Positions 9,357 to 18,125 are shown, numbered from the stretch's first letter. The stretch: DNA of 64,000 bases from Candidatus Firestonebacteria bacterium RIFOXYD2_FULL_39_29 (GCA_001778375.1 MFGV01000082.1:1-64000), one strand, 5' to 3'. The notes: generated by a model from the sequence alone, not told the origin. Numbers and translations: made by a program.

Positions 9357-12300
9357 ATGATTTATCAGGCGAAAAAGACTGTGAGTATCTCCTCTGTCGC
9401 AGGATATGCGGATAACACCGGGATTATTACGGTTGCCGGAAAATATTATACTGTTTCAACCCTTAATAACAGCCTGGGGCAATTCATGAACGGAGAGTCT
9501 AATTCTTTTTATGTCAGCGATTCTCCGATACTGATATCATTCAGTCTTGATAAGAAGGCATACAAACCCGGGGAGCAGATAAATATAACGGGGGAAATTA
9601 AAAACAGTTCGACGGATAGTTTTACCGGGCTTACTTTTAATCTTAAGAAAAATGACGATGTCATCCTTACACAGACATTCGATCTGACGGGAAATGAAGT
9701 AAGGACATTTACAGCTTCAACAAGCGGGCAGTCAGGTTTTAATCTTTCGGCCGGGATAGGGCTAAATATTATTACAGAAAAGGTTATAGTTGAAAATCCC
9801 TCTATTGAAGTTTCAATATTGGCTCCGGATAGCACAGGGCAGGATCCGTTCGTGTTTTCAGGCGTGTTAAAGAATACAAGCAGTACGGATGTGACTCTCA
9901 ATCTGGATATAACAGGCGAAGGATTATCGGACACACTGTCAACTACGGGAATAACTATATCTTCAGGTAACTCTTATGTATTTACAAAAACATTTTCGAT
10001 AATTAAAGATACTATATTTAACGTAACGTTAACCGGGGATATAGAAAAGACAACGCAAAAACTCGTTGCATTTGGCGAGAAGATCAATTTTACCGTCCAG
10101 CCTGAGGCGTTATATTCGAGCGGACCTGTAAGCATTCTATATAAGGCTATAAACATAGGCTTGTTGGACAGTCAGTTCAACATAACTTTCAAAATAAACG
10201 GGATGACGGAAACGAAATGGGCTTATGTTCCGAAGAGCGGCGAGATAATAGATTATTATACGCCGGATTTGCCGGAAGGCGATTATGTTTTAACTTACGA
10301 AACTATTTTCGGGACCGGACAGGCAAATATTACGGTAAGGAATTATAACAAGGTTAGTATTACAAATCTTAATCTGACATCGGTAAGTATTAAGAGCGCG
10401 GAGTTTGCCTTGACAGTTAAGAATTCGGGATTAAATGTATTTAAAGGCAATCTTATGCTCTCAACTTCGTTCCAGGACAAGCAGACCAGCCTGGAATTAA
10501 ATCCAAGCGAAGAAAAAACTCTGTCTTACATCTTCGATGTTTTAGACGGTGTAAGTCCCGGAGACTATAATTTAAAAGCACAGGTTATGTCCGGCACAGA
10601 TGTCGTGAATGAAACGACGCTTGCGTTCAATCTGGCGCCGTCTTTTGCTTTAAGCGAAATACCACAGAATTTGTCATTTAACGCAGGAAGTGCAGCTGTC
10701 GTTCCATTAATGGTTAAGAATTCCGGACCTGTTGCCGGATTTACAAATGTATCTTTCAACTCCGAGGATTTCATTAACAGTTTCTACGCGGTGAAATTGC
10801 TTTCCGGAGAAGAAGCAACCGTTAATTTTGGTTTTAACATTTCTGATGATTTACTTTCGAAGGACTATATTGGTCTGGCTAAGGTAAATAATGTGGAATA
10901 CAATATTCCATTCTCTGTAAAAGGATACGGCATTAATGTAACCAATAGTCTTGACAAAGTCTCTTATGCTGAAGGTGAAACAGCGGTATTCACTGTTAAA
11001 GTGTTAAGCGTAAACGAGCTTTCTCCTGCGGGATATGTAACGGTCAAATTTGGAGATTACGAAGAAAAGACCGCAGTTATGCAATTTAGCGGAACAGAGA
11101 CCCCTGTAATATTCAATATACCGGTGCATTTTACTGCTAATAAACTTAGTTTCGGTGTTTACCTTGAATCCGGAAGAGCTTTATATTTAAATTCGCTGTA
11201 TATTTATAAGAAAGGCGAAGAAGTTGCGATAACGATGAACAAACAGGTATATAATTCCGGTGAGGCCATTACCGTATCGGCATCGTCTCTGGTAAGCGGG
11301 GTTCTGGAAATAACCGCGCCGAATTATCAGAATACTTTTAATGTAACATCTTCAACTCATCTTAATTTCCAGTTTAATCTGCCGCAGGAGATGGTGACAG
11401 GCAACTATTATATCAGCTATGCATTTCTACCCGAAGGAGCCGCTGAAAAATCATACGGGAGCGCGGTCTTTGATGTCATAGGGTATACCGTAAAATATGT
11501 GGAAGCAGCACTTGATAAGGCGTTCTATTATCCCGGTAATAATATTGCATTAAAGCTAAAAATTAATTCAAACAGAAATATTGCCGGATGTACGCTGAAT
11601 CCCAGTATATTTGACGGTTTCCCGATAGGTGCCTCCGGTTTTGATCTTGCGACGGGAGACAACAGTGTTACGATTAATGGTGTAGTTCCTTCAAATATTA
11701 CCGGTGGGACAGGAAATATTTACTACGAGCTGAAAAAGGGCACGCTTGGTTTGACGACGGGAATTCAAAGTATAGAAATAAAGCTCCCTGATGCTCTACC
11801 TCCGGTCAGCAGTGTGTTACCAAGCGGTGATTTATATAACAACGGGCAGGCAAATTTCGCCCCGGCAAGTTTTACTTACAGTATATTTTCAATAGACGAC
11901 GGTGTGCCGCCTTCGGGAGTTGATTATTCGAGCGTCAAAGTAAATGGAGCGGATTGGTTAACATATACCACTCCGATCAGTTTTATTGCCGCAGGTGAGC
12001 AGGTAATAAGATATAAATCTGTGGATAAAGCAGGTAACTGGGAAACCGAGAAAGAGTTTAGAGTAACTATTGATAATGCGGCATCGGTGTCCAACCTGAA
12101 TATCGGGATTCCTCAGTATGTTCTGGGTGATAACACATGGGTAACCACTGAAACATTGATTAATTTAGCAGCAACTGACTCCGGTTCCGGAGTGAACAAG
12201 ATTGAGTATAATATAAACGGTGGTGATTGGTTGATATATTCAGTTCCGTTCAAACTGTCTTTAAGCAGTTCAAATGTGATTAGCTATAGAAGTATAGATA

Positions 12301-14927
12301 ACGTTGGAAATATTGAAACTACAAAAACAAAAACGCTTTATGTTGATATTGCCCCGCCTGCTTCAATAATAGACGTAAGTGAACCGAAAGTAGTAGAAGT
12401 GGATAAGTTAATAGTCTTTAAAGAAACGAACTTTACTTTGACGGCAGTAGATACTGGCTCAGGAGTAAAGGAAATAAAATACAAAATAGACAGCGAAGAT
12501 TACAGGATTTACACAAACCAGTTTAATCTTGCAAATTATGCGCAAGGCGGTCATTTAATAACATATTATAGCGTTGATAATATCGGCAATGTCGAGGTAG
12601 AAAAAACTCTGGCTGTGACTTTAAGGGTTGATTCCACACCGCCGGTTAGCTCTATATCCTTAGGCATTCCGAGCTATAATGATTATGTGAACAGCAGCAC
12701 GGGCATAACAATTACATCTACAGATGATTCATCAAAACTGGCTAAAATCTATTACACGATTGATAACGGCAGTATAAATGTTATTGCTAATACATCCGAA
12801 ACGATAGTATTCTCGACGAGTATTTTATTGAATAATCCCGGATTAGCCGACGGTAAGCATTTCTTGGCGTACTACGCGGAAGATGCTTTGGGTAATATAG
12901 AAATAGCAAAATTGAAAGAAGTTTACCTTGATAATACACCATCAGTTTCTTCCATCTCGATCGGTCAGCCGCAATACAGCGGAGTGAGTCCTTTGTTGGT
13001 CTCATCGGGAACGGCGTTTACTCTGACCTCTATAGATTCCGGTTCAGGTAGTTTACGGAATGAGTATAGTATTGACAACGGCTGGAGTACCGCGAATATC
13101 TTTAATATCCCCATAAGCACGGCAGACGGGGTTCATGGGGTTAATTATAGGAGTTTGGATAATCTTTTGAATACAGAGCTCTCAAGAACCGTAAGTATTA
13201 CCCTTGATAACACGGCTCCTGCGGCTAAAATAACATCTCCGGTAAACAATGAATACGTTAATGGTATTGTTTCTGTAATCGGAATGGCAACGGATACTAA
13301 TTTTGATAACTATATCCTTGAATACGGCGCAGGAGAGACACCGGCAACCTGGTTTGCTATAAAGACCTCTTCTTTGCAAGTTCCGGAAGGGGGCGAGCTC
13401 GGGAAGTGGGACACAGCTGGACTGTCTGAAGGAATTTATACTCTGAGACTTACCGCAGTTGATAAGGTGCTGAACTCCAGAATAGAAACAGTAAAAGTCA
13501 CAATAATGACATTTAAATTCTTATTGGCAATATATGACAGGTTGTCTCATCCCGATAAAATAGCCGTAGATAAAGACGGATATATTTACGCTGCGGACAG
13601 GGAAAATGACTGTATAAAAGTCCTTGACCATAAAGGAAATTCAATAAGCATCGGAAAAGGGATTTTGAACAAGCCCGAAGGCATAGCGCTTGATAGTAAC
13701 GAAAATATTTATGCAGGAAGTAGAAATACAAGCGTAATAGAGAAGTTCAACTCTAACGGAAATCACATAGCAACATTAGGGCAGGGGTTTTTCAATAAGG
13801 TTTGCGGGTTAAAAGTTGATGAAACCGGAAAAATAATAGCGGCAGACAGAAACCAGAATGTAATAAGGATACTCAATCCCGATGGAACACTTTTTAATAC
13901 TATCGGAGCGGGTCAGCTTAATAAACCTGAAGATGTAGATATTTGGAAGGATGAATCCGGCAACATATATTATTTTGTTGCAAATAGGAATCAGGATAAT
14001 ATCAAGGTGTTTAATGGGCAAGGTGTATTAGTTAAAACCATTGATTGCTCAAAGACACTCACAAAACCGGATGGGGTTGTCGTAAATGCAAGCGGCGATG
14101 TAATTGTAGCTGACAGCAATAATAACAGGGTCGTAAAGCTTGATGTAGCGGGGAATATAAAGTTAACTATTAGTTTTGCGGACGGCCTTAACTTTAACCA
14201 TCCTAAAGGAGTATGTTTTGACACTCTGGGTAATTTATACATAGCGGATTCAATGAATAAGAGAATAGTTGTTTTTGGGACCAAATTACCTGAAGTTCCC
14301 GATTTGCCGCCGGAACAGGAATTAGTAAAGAAGAAAGAGGAAAAGCAAAAGGAAAACCAAAATAAGCCGGAATGGCAAAAGCAGATAGAGGAAAGACAGA
14401 CGCAAAGCGAAAAAGAAAAAGAAAAATGGGAAACAAAAGAAGGAAAAGAAGCAAGAAAAGCAGAGGAAACAAAGAAAGAGAATAAAAAAAGACCGAAATG
14501 GAAGGACGAGGCTGACAGGACGGATAAGGAAAACAGGGGAAGTAAAGACAGCAAAGAAAGTAAAAAAGGCAAAGAGGATAAGAAGATAAATATTGCCTAC
14601 ACATATACGGAAATAAAGGATCAGAATACCGGAGAGGTAATTTGGAACAGCATGAAAGACCATAATAATGGGCAGTTTAAAGATCACAGGCCGGGTAACG
14701 ATTCACAAGGCGCCTCAACAGGCTCAGGACAGGGAAAAGATAAAGGAAATAGCGGGAAGAATGAAAATAATGGAAATGATAAAGACGCTGATAAGGAAAA
14801 GGGAAATAATGGTCAGGGAAACGGAAAAGAGAAGGACAAGGATAAGAATAAAGGGAAAGGTAAAAAAAGCAGTCCGTTTGAAACGGAAGAAATAAAAAGC
14901 CCGATGTTTGAGATTCAAAAATTCTAG
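9357..14927 (+). CDS. Ig-like/NHL-propeller surface protein, 3' part of the frameshifted giant gene
   Basis: 1856 residues from the first ATG, but the frame is open from upstream of 9156 and has no signal peptide or ribosome-binding site of its own, so it is probably the continuation of 6661-9207. Order: CARDB/Ig-like beta domains (about 50-800); at least four OmpL47-type modules (about 815-1385) with the pattern ING-DW--Y--PF...YRSIDN-GN; a six-bladed NHL propeller (about 1394-1643; repeated IAVDKDG-IYAAD); then a tail of about 210 residues extremely rich in Lys, Glu, Asp, Asn and Gly. A secreted or surface adhesin or scaffold is likely. The tail may bind polyanions or the cell wall; that is inference. 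Confidence 0.8.
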   Translation: MIYQAKKTVSISSVAGYADNTGIITVAGKYYTVSTLNNSLGQFMNGESNSFYVSDSPILISFSLDKKAYKPGEQINITGEIKNSSTDSFTGLTFNLKKNDDVILTQTFDLTGNEVRTFTASTSGQSGFNLSAGIGLNIITEKVIVENPSIEVSILAPDSTGQDPFVFSGVLKNTSSTDVTLNLDITGEGLSDTLSTTGITISSGNSYVFTKTFSIIKDTIFNVTLTGDIEKTTQKLVAFGEKINFTVQPEALYSSGPVSILYKAINIGLLDSQFNITFKINGMTETKWAYVPKSGEIIDYYTPDLPEGDYVLTYETIFGTGQANITVRNYNKVSITNLNLTSVSIKSAEFALTVKNSGLNVFKGNLMLSTSFQDKQTSLELNPSEEKTLSYIFDVLDGVSPGDYNLKAQVMSGTDVVNETTLAFNLAPSFALSEIPQNLSFNAGSAAVVPLMVKNSGPVAGFTNVSFNSEDFINSFYAVKLLSGEEATVNFGFNISDDLLSKDYIGLAKVNNVEYNIPFSVKGYGINVTNSLDKVSYAEGETAVFTVKVLSVNELSPAGYVTVKFGDYEEKTAVMQFSGTETPVIFNIPVHFTANKLSFGVYLESGRALYLNSLYIYKKGEEVAITMNKQVYNSGEAITVSASSLVSGVLEITAPNYQNTFNVTSSTHLNFQFNLPQEMVTGNYYISYAFLPEGAAEKSYGSAVFDVIGYTVKYVEAALDKAFYYPGNNIALKLKINSNRNIAGCTLNPSIFDGFPIGASGFDLATGDNSVTINGVVPSNITGGTGNIYYELKKGTLGLTTGIQSIEIKLPDALPPVSSVLPSGDLYNNGQANFAPASFTYSIFSIDDGVPPSGVDYSSVKVNGADWLTYTTPISFIAAGEQVIRYKSVDKAGNWETEKEFRVTIDNAASVSNLNIGIPQYVLGDNTWVTTETLINLAATDSGSGVNKIEYNINGGDWLIYSVPFKLSLSSSNVISYRSIDNVGNIETTKTKTLYVDIAPPASIIDVSEPKVVEVDKLIVFKETNFTLTAVDTGSGVKEIKYKIDSEDYRIYTNQFNLANYAQGGHLITYYSVDNIGNVEVEKTLAVTLRVDSTPPVSSISLGIPSYNDYVNSSTGITITSTDDSSKLAKIYYTIDNGSINVIANTSETIVFSTSILLNNPGLADGKHFLAYYAEDALGNIEIAKLKEVYLDNTPSVSSISIGQPQYSGVSPLLVSSGTAFTLTSIDSGSGSLRNEYSIDNGWSTANIFNIPISTADGVHGVNYRSLDNLLNTELSRTVSITLDNTAPAAKITSPVNNEYVNGIVSVIGMATDTNFDNYILEYGAGETPATWFAIKTSSLQVPEGGELGKWDTAGLSEGIYTLRLTAVDKVLNSRIETVKVTIMTFKFLLAIYDRLSHPDKIAVDKDGYIYAADRENDCIKVLDHKGNSISIGKGILNKPEGIALDSNENIYAGSRNTSVIEKFNSNGNHIATLGQGFFNKVCGLKVDETGKIIAADRNQNVIRILNPDGTLFNTIGAGQLNKPEDVDIWKDESGNIYYFVANRNQDNIKVFNGQGVLVKTIDCSKTLTKPDGVVVNASGDVIVADSNNNRVVKLDVAGNIKLTISFADGLNFNHPKGVCFDTLGNLYIADSMNKRIVVFGTKLPEVPDLPPEQELVKKKEEKQKENQNKPEWQKQIEERQTQSEKEKEKWETKEGKEARKAEETKKENKKRPKWKDEADRTDKENRGSKDSKESKKGKEDKKINIAYTYTEIKDQNTGEVIWNSMKDHNNGQFKDHRPGNDSQGASTGSGQGKDKGNSGKNENNGNDKDADKEKGNNGQGNGKEKDKDKNKGKGKKSSPFETEEIKSPMFEIQKF

Positions 14928-14938
14928 AGATACAATGA

Positions 14939-14962
14939 CCCTGCACCACATTGGGTACAGGG
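14939..14962 (+). promoter_or_regulatory. Small hairpin before the secretin gene
   Basis: CCCTG (14939-14943) pairs with CAGGG (14958-14962), extended inward by ACC/GGT across a mismatch. It lies between the giant gene and the ribosome-binding site AGGAGG of the secretin. No U-tract follows, so it is not a typical terminator. It could adjust expression or stability of the downstream part of the transcript. Confidence 0.35.
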
Positions 14963-14979
14963 CATAGTTAGGAGGAAGA

Positions 14980-15984
14980 TTGTTTAAAAACCAAAGTTTT
15001 ATTATTTTTACAGCAATATTTTTACTTTTCAGTTCGTTGGTTTTTTGTCAGCAGCAACCACAGGCTGCGCAAGTAAAATCAACACAGCAAACAGTTTCTG
15101 GTGCTCATAAAATAATAAAGTTAGGCTATGCGAATTCAGTTGAGTTGGTCAAAATATTGCAGAAATTTGCAGGAAATACAAAGATAGAGGCAGATGAAAG
15201 ATTGAATGCTATACAGGTTTATGGCTCCAAAGAAGAAACTGAAGAAATGGAAAAAATAATCAAATCTGCAGATACCTCAAATGACCAGATCTTAATCGAA
15301 GCTCCTGTAGTGGAAATAAGCAAATCAGTAAGTTCAACGATAGGTATAGAATATTCAAAACAGTATATTGATATACAGACTATTATACCTCCGGAACAAC
15401 TAACAACAGCTTCTATCCCGAGCATAATACCCGCGTTGATTCATTATGGAGGAGAGAATGCAGAAGCAAAGATTTTAGCAACTCCGAAACTCCTTGTAGA
15501 TAATGGGAAAGAGGCAACAATTAAGATAATTGATAAAATTCCGATACCAATAACAACGAGTTCAATAACAAGCGGCGGCCAGGTGGTTTCTTCAACAGCA
15601 ATCCAGTTTGAAGAAGTAGGAATAAAGTTAAAAGTAAAACCAATCATTTACAGCAATAATGAAGTAACAATAAAATTAACCTGTGAAGTAAGCACAGTCG
15701 GGAAAGTAACAGCCCAGGGGTATCCGGAGATAGGAAGCAGAACCGTAGAGACGGATATAAAATTAAAAGATGAATACACGGCAATCCTTGGCGGATTAAT
15801 CAAAGAGGAAGAAAGATTAACAAGGTCAGGAATACCATTATTAATGGACATCCCATTGCTTGGATTATTGTTCAGTAAAACAGACACAGAAAAAGTAATA
15901 ACAGAAATAAGGATAGGAATCAAGCCAAAGATAATCAAAGCAGGGGATAAACTTCCTCAGCCGCCTAAAGAAGAAAAGAAATAG
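14980..15984 (+). CDS. Short secretin (type II/IV pilus secretin family)
   Basis: 334 residues starting at a TTG placed 4 bases after GGAGG. A signal peptide (1-24, ending near VFCQQQ) is followed by a secretin N-type domain (about 43-95, IIKLGYANSVELVKILQKF) and the secretin barrel domain (about 98-325) with the family markers RTVETDIKLKDEYTAILGGLI and GIPLLMDIPLLGLLF. The length is roughly half that of GspD or PilQ because only one N-domain is present. No other secretion genes are adjacent, so partners must be elsewhere. The placement after the giant exported protein gene makes a dedicated export role conceivable, but this is inference. Confidence 0.85.
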   Translation: MFKNQSFIIFTAIFLLFSSLVFCQQQPQAAQVKSTQQTVSGAHKIIKLGYANSVELVKILQKFAGNTKIEADERLNAIQVYGSKEETEEMEKIIKSADTSNDQILIEAPVVEISKSVSSTIGIEYSKQYIDIQTIIPPEQLTTASIPSIIPALIHYGGENAEAKILATPKLLVDNGKEATIKIIDKIPIPITTSSITSGGQVVSSTAIQFEEVGIKLKVKPIIYSNNEVTIKLTCEVSTVGKVTAQGYPEIGSRTVETDIKLKDEYTAILGGLIKEEERLTRSGIPLLMDIPLLGLLFSKTDTEKVITEIRIGIKPKIIKAGDKLPQPPKEEKK

Positions 15985-16095
15985 TGGATTAGGTCCATCT
16001 TGATTGCTAAATATTTCAGTTAACCATAATGCAATATGTTTATGCAAATCTTACAGGATTATATATGTTGCTTTAATATTAAGGGGAGGTGCATT

Positions 16096-16377
16096 ATGGC
16101 TATAATAAATAGCTGGAAAGAGTTGTTTGATCATTGGGAAAAAGATGCCAATAAGTATTCTGCATTGTCACGATTGCGAAATTATTATGATACAGAACGT
16201 GAGCGAGTATTCGAACCAGCGAATAATGAAATGATGGATATTATTAGAACCGAAGGACAAACTTCTCTAAAAGCTGATAGAATGACCGAAATATTTAGTA
16301 GAGTGAATCCGGAATTTTTAAGGTTAACAAGCTGGTATAACACAATGATTTGCGAAATAGAAAATCATTATAAGTAA
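16096..16377 (+). CDS. Small hypothetical protein
   Basis: 93 residues from the ATG at 16096, chosen because GGGGAGGT lies just upstream (16083-16090). An in-frame ATG at 16036 has no such site. The product is acidic/basic mixed and helical, begins MAIINSWKELFDHWEKD, and has no signal peptide or known motif. I do not recognise it. It lies between the surface block and the recombinase. Confidence 0.55.
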   Translation: MAIINSWKELFDHWEKDANKYSALSRLRNYYDTERERVFEPANNEMMDIIRTEGQTSLKADRMTEIFSRVNPEFLRLTSWYNTMICEIENHYK

Positions 16378-16422
16378 TTTGCGGGATTATCGTTAAGCAA
16401 TAAAAAGTGTATTGGGGTCTCT

Positions 16423-16449
16423 ATCGTATTTATAATTTATGAATACGAT
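16423..16449. promoter_or_regulatory. Inverted repeat overlapping the recombinase start codon
   Basis: ATCGTATT (16423-16430) and AATACGAT (16442-16449) form 8-base arms around the ATG at 16439. A related arrangement (CGTAT...ATACG) spans the start of the RadC-like gene at 55284. The arms fit an operator. The enclosed TATAAT (16431-16436) is too close to the ATG to serve as its promoter. Confidence 0.5.
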
Positions 16450-17233
16450 AGAAGCGAAAGACATTAAAAGCCAAAAAGACAGGGTGTTCTATAACAATAT
16501 CCGACAAACTATTGACCATCTACAAAACTTCATTGTAAACGAAGCCCCAGCCTGTACTTCCAAAGAAAAGATAACCGATTCCCGCTCTGCATATAAATTA
16601 TGCAAGAATGAGGAAACTATGGCAGTATATTTAAAAGACGAAATGTGGATAGCTGATATTCGTGTCAATGGTAAAAGATACCGTAAAAAGTTTCGTGAAG
16701 AAAGTGGTAGACTTCGGTTCCTTGACAATGAAGAGGTTAACCGGTTATTAAAAAACACTCCGGAACAGATAAAACCAATCATAATTGTGGCCTTGTATAC
16801 AGGTCTTAGGCGAGGGGAATTGTTCAATCTTGAGTGGAAAGACATAGACCTCAAGCGTAAAGTTCTCAATGTGATTAAGAGTAAATCCGGGAAAGTAATG
16901 GAAATACCAATGAATGAATTTGCATATAATACCTTTTTGAAGTTGAAAACAGCTGATAATTGTGGTAAAATCTTTAACACTGTAAATTTCAGGAAATTAT
17001 TTGCGCAAGCTGTAAAGGGAGCAAAACTTAACGACGTAATTATGTACACGACCAGACACACGTTCGCCTCGCAGCTCGTTATGGCAGGTGTTGACCTTGT
17101 TACGGTAAAAGAACTCTTAGGACACTCAAAGATAGAGATGACGATGAAGTACGCACATTTATCACAGAATCATAAGCGGCAAGCAGTAGAGCAGTTGGCA
17201 AGTAGGATAAATATCAGTAATGAAGAAAAATAG
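16439..17233 (+). CDS. Chimeric tyrosine recombinase with a RadC-derived N-terminus
   Basis: 264 residues. Residues 91-255 form the catalytic domain: Arg124 in TGLRRGE, a lysine near 149-152, Arg206 in TTRHTFAS (the usual histidine three residues earlier is Tyr203), His229 in LLGHS and nucleophile Tyr238 in MKYAH. Residues 61-90 resemble the AP2-like arm-binding segment of phage integrases (DIRVNGKRYRKKF). The SAM-like core-binding domain normally between the two is missing. Residues 15-57 are instead 35/43 identical to residues 16-58 of the RadC-like protein at 55284. A fusion or deletion event is the simplest reading. Such a protein may be inactive, or may bind DNA differently. It lies 240 bases upstream of half a tRNA-Pro gene. 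Confidence 0.9.
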   Translation: MNTIEAKDIKSQKDRVFYNNIRQTIDHLQNFIVNEAPACTSKEKITDSRSAYKLCKNEETMAVYLKDEMWIADIRVNGKRYRKKFREESGRLRFLDNEEVNRLLKNTPEQIKPIIIVALYTGLRRGELFNLEWKDIDLKRKVLNVIKSKSGKVMEIPMNEFAYNTFLKLKTADNCGKIFNTVNFRKLFAQAVKGAKLNDVIMYTTRHTFASQLVMAGVDLVTVKELLGHSKIEMTMKYAHLSQNHKRQAVEQLASRINISNEEK

Positions 17234-17253
17234 TGGACACTTTTCGGACACAA
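17232..17253 (+). repeat. 22-base direct repeat, copy 1
   Basis: AGTGGACACTTTT, then C, then GGACACAA, starting inside the recombinase stop codon. It recurs at 17632-17653 with one change. The unit itself holds two GGACAC words 8 bases apart, as recombinase arm-binding sites often do. Confidence 0.7.
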
Positions 17254-17299
17254 GAACTTTACAAAAACGAAAACCTCTAAATACCCTTTAAAAATATGT

Positions 17300-17428
17300 C
17301 GGGGCGTCCGCTGTGAAACAGCGAGACCTTGCCGGAAAACCGGCGGGAGGCGTCCTCCGCAAAGCGGAGAGATCTCGCCGAAGGCGGACAGGTGGCTAGC
17401 GCATCCACCTAGGTGGATGGTCGCCCGA
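17300..17428 (+). repeat. Hairpin cluster embedded in a second tRNA-Pro-like fragment
   Basis: Starts with GTCGGGGCGT, the same acceptor sequence as the tRNA half at 17475, then breaks into consecutive hairpins: CGCTG/CAGCG (17309-17323), GCCGG/CCGGC (17331-17344), CTCCGC/GCGGAG (17355-17369) and CGCC/GGCG (17376-17386). It then resumes the tRNA D-arm sequence CAGGTGGCTAGCGCA (17389-17403), runs into a perfect 16-base palindrome ATCCACCTAGGTGGAT (17403-17418) and ends with TCGCCCGA, close to a 3' acceptor strand. It is GC-rich in an AT-rich region. Confidence 0.7.
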
Positions 17429-17474
17429 TTATAATGAAATAATATAAATTGCACGGAAGTTTGTTGGAAGATGT

Positions 17475-17518
17475 CGGGGCGTGGCGCAGGTGGCTAGCGC
17501 ACTCGCTTGGGGTGCGGA
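17475..17518 (+). tRNA. 5' half of a tRNA-Pro(GGG) gene
   Basis: The sequence fits a tRNA through the anticodon arm: acceptor CGGGGCG (17475-17481), D-stem GCGC/GCGC (17484-17487 with 17497-17500) with loop AGGTGGCTA, anticodon stem CTCGC with GCGGA, and loop TTGGGGT giving anticodon GGG. No variable loop, T-arm or matching 3' acceptor follows. The break falls in the anticodon stem, a common phage or element attachment point, so this is probably one edge of an integration or excision scar. It is not a working tRNA. Confidence 0.75.
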
Positions 17519-17631
17519 ACAGGCCATATTTAAAACATCAACAAATACAAGGTAATATCTTACACATCAGCAGTTTTACCCCTTTAGCGGCTTATCCCAA
17601 TTTATCCGATTTTGCCTGTTTTTACCCCGAA

Positions 17632-17653
17632 AGTGGACACTTTTTGGACACAA
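17632..17653 (+). repeat. 22-base direct repeat, copy 2
   Basis: AGTGGACACTTTT, then T, then GGACACAA. It matches 17232-17253 at 21 of 22 positions, with the tRNA fragments between the two copies. The stretch 17519-17769 otherwise shows no gene I can support. Confidence 0.7.
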
Positions 17654-17769
17654 ATAAGGGAGTAGATTCGGCAGAAAATTTAGCATTATATACTACGAAG
17701 CAGTGCACCTTGTTCACGTATTTAGAGAACATTTAAGAGAAAATGTCTTCCGTCCCGCGCTGTTTCATC

Positions 17770-17818
17770 TTGATAAAGTGCTTTCTAACCATTATAATAC
17801 ACTTACGCAAATACGTAA
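17770..17818 (+). promoter_or_regulatory. Promoter with overlapping operator-like repeat
   Basis: TTGATA (17770-17775) and TATAAT (17793-17798) are 17 bases apart. The expected transcription start, near 17805, lies within TTACG-N6-CGTAA (17803-17818). A repressor bound there would block initiation of the gene at 17847, whose small basic product could itself be that repressor. Confidence 0.6.
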
Positions 17819-17846
17819 ATAGCAATCCCAGGAAGGTCTAATATTC

Positions 17847-18098
17847 ATGAGAAAGAGTGCAGGCCGAGTTAATAAAGGAAAGCATTACAGAGCAGAGCTA
17901 ACTTTGCCGGAAGCATTAGGCAAGTTTCTTGTCGAGTTCGGCGCGGAATCTAAACGTTCCGGTGGCTATAATCTTCCGAAAACTGAAATCATAAGAGCTC
18001 TAATAAGGGTTTTAATGAAACTCAATGTTGATGTAACAGGTGTGAAAGACGAAGACGAGCTTGTAGAAAGAATAATGCAGGCTATAAAGAAGAAGTAA
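17847..18098 (+). CDS. Small basic protein, possible DNA-binding regulator
   Basis: 83 residues, basic N-terminus (MRKSAGRVNKGKHYRAEL) followed by two predicted helices (about 20-35 and 47-65) and a charged C-terminus. It is a distant paralogue of the protein at 18768: both carry a GGxNLxxxEIIRAxxxVxxKLxV-type core and end in ELVxRI/DLIKRI. The size and layout resemble ribbon-helix-helix or short phage regulators, but no diagnostic motif is present. A good promoter with an operator-like repeat precedes it and a weak terminator follows, so it is probably monocistronic and perhaps self-regulated. Confidence 0.6.
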   Translation: MRKSAGRVNKGKHYRAELTLPEALGKFLVEFGAESKRSGGYNLPKTEIIRALIRVLMKLNVDVTGVKDEDELVERIMQAIKKK

Positions 18099-18103
18099 TA
18101 CAA

Positions 18104-18125
18104 TGCCGGTATTAAGCCGGTTTTT
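18104..18125 (+). terminator. Weak intrinsic terminator
   Basis: GCCGG (18105-18109) with CCGG (18117-18120) around a short loop, followed by a run of five T. The stem is only 4-5 pairs, so it may be leaky. It closes the gene at 17847. Confidence 0.45.

Noticed and set aside
13991-14951. Several overlapping open frames opposite the charged tail of the giant protein
   Set aside because: They are the complement of Lys/Glu-rich codons, which yields long Phe/Leu/Ser-rich frames without stops. No independent start signals.
16431-16436. TATAAT as promoter of the recombinase
   Set aside because: It ends three bases before the ATG, so transcription would begin inside the gene; the leader shows protein-level constraint in both copies, so translation from 16439 is real. 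It is better read as the centre of an operator.
17300-17430. Consecutive hairpins as a CRISPR array
   Set aside because: The stems differ from each other in sequence, there are no constant repeats with variable spacers and no cas genes adjacent. The Cas4-like nuclease at 63133 belongs to a different region.
17475-17550. Intact tRNA-Pro gene with intron
   Set aside because: No T-arm or 3' acceptor strand matching CGGGGCG follows within the next 100 bases.
17449-17736. 95-codon open frame across the tRNA-Pro fragment
   Set aside because: It covers the tRNA half and the 22-base repeat, has no ribosome-binding site and no family resemblance.
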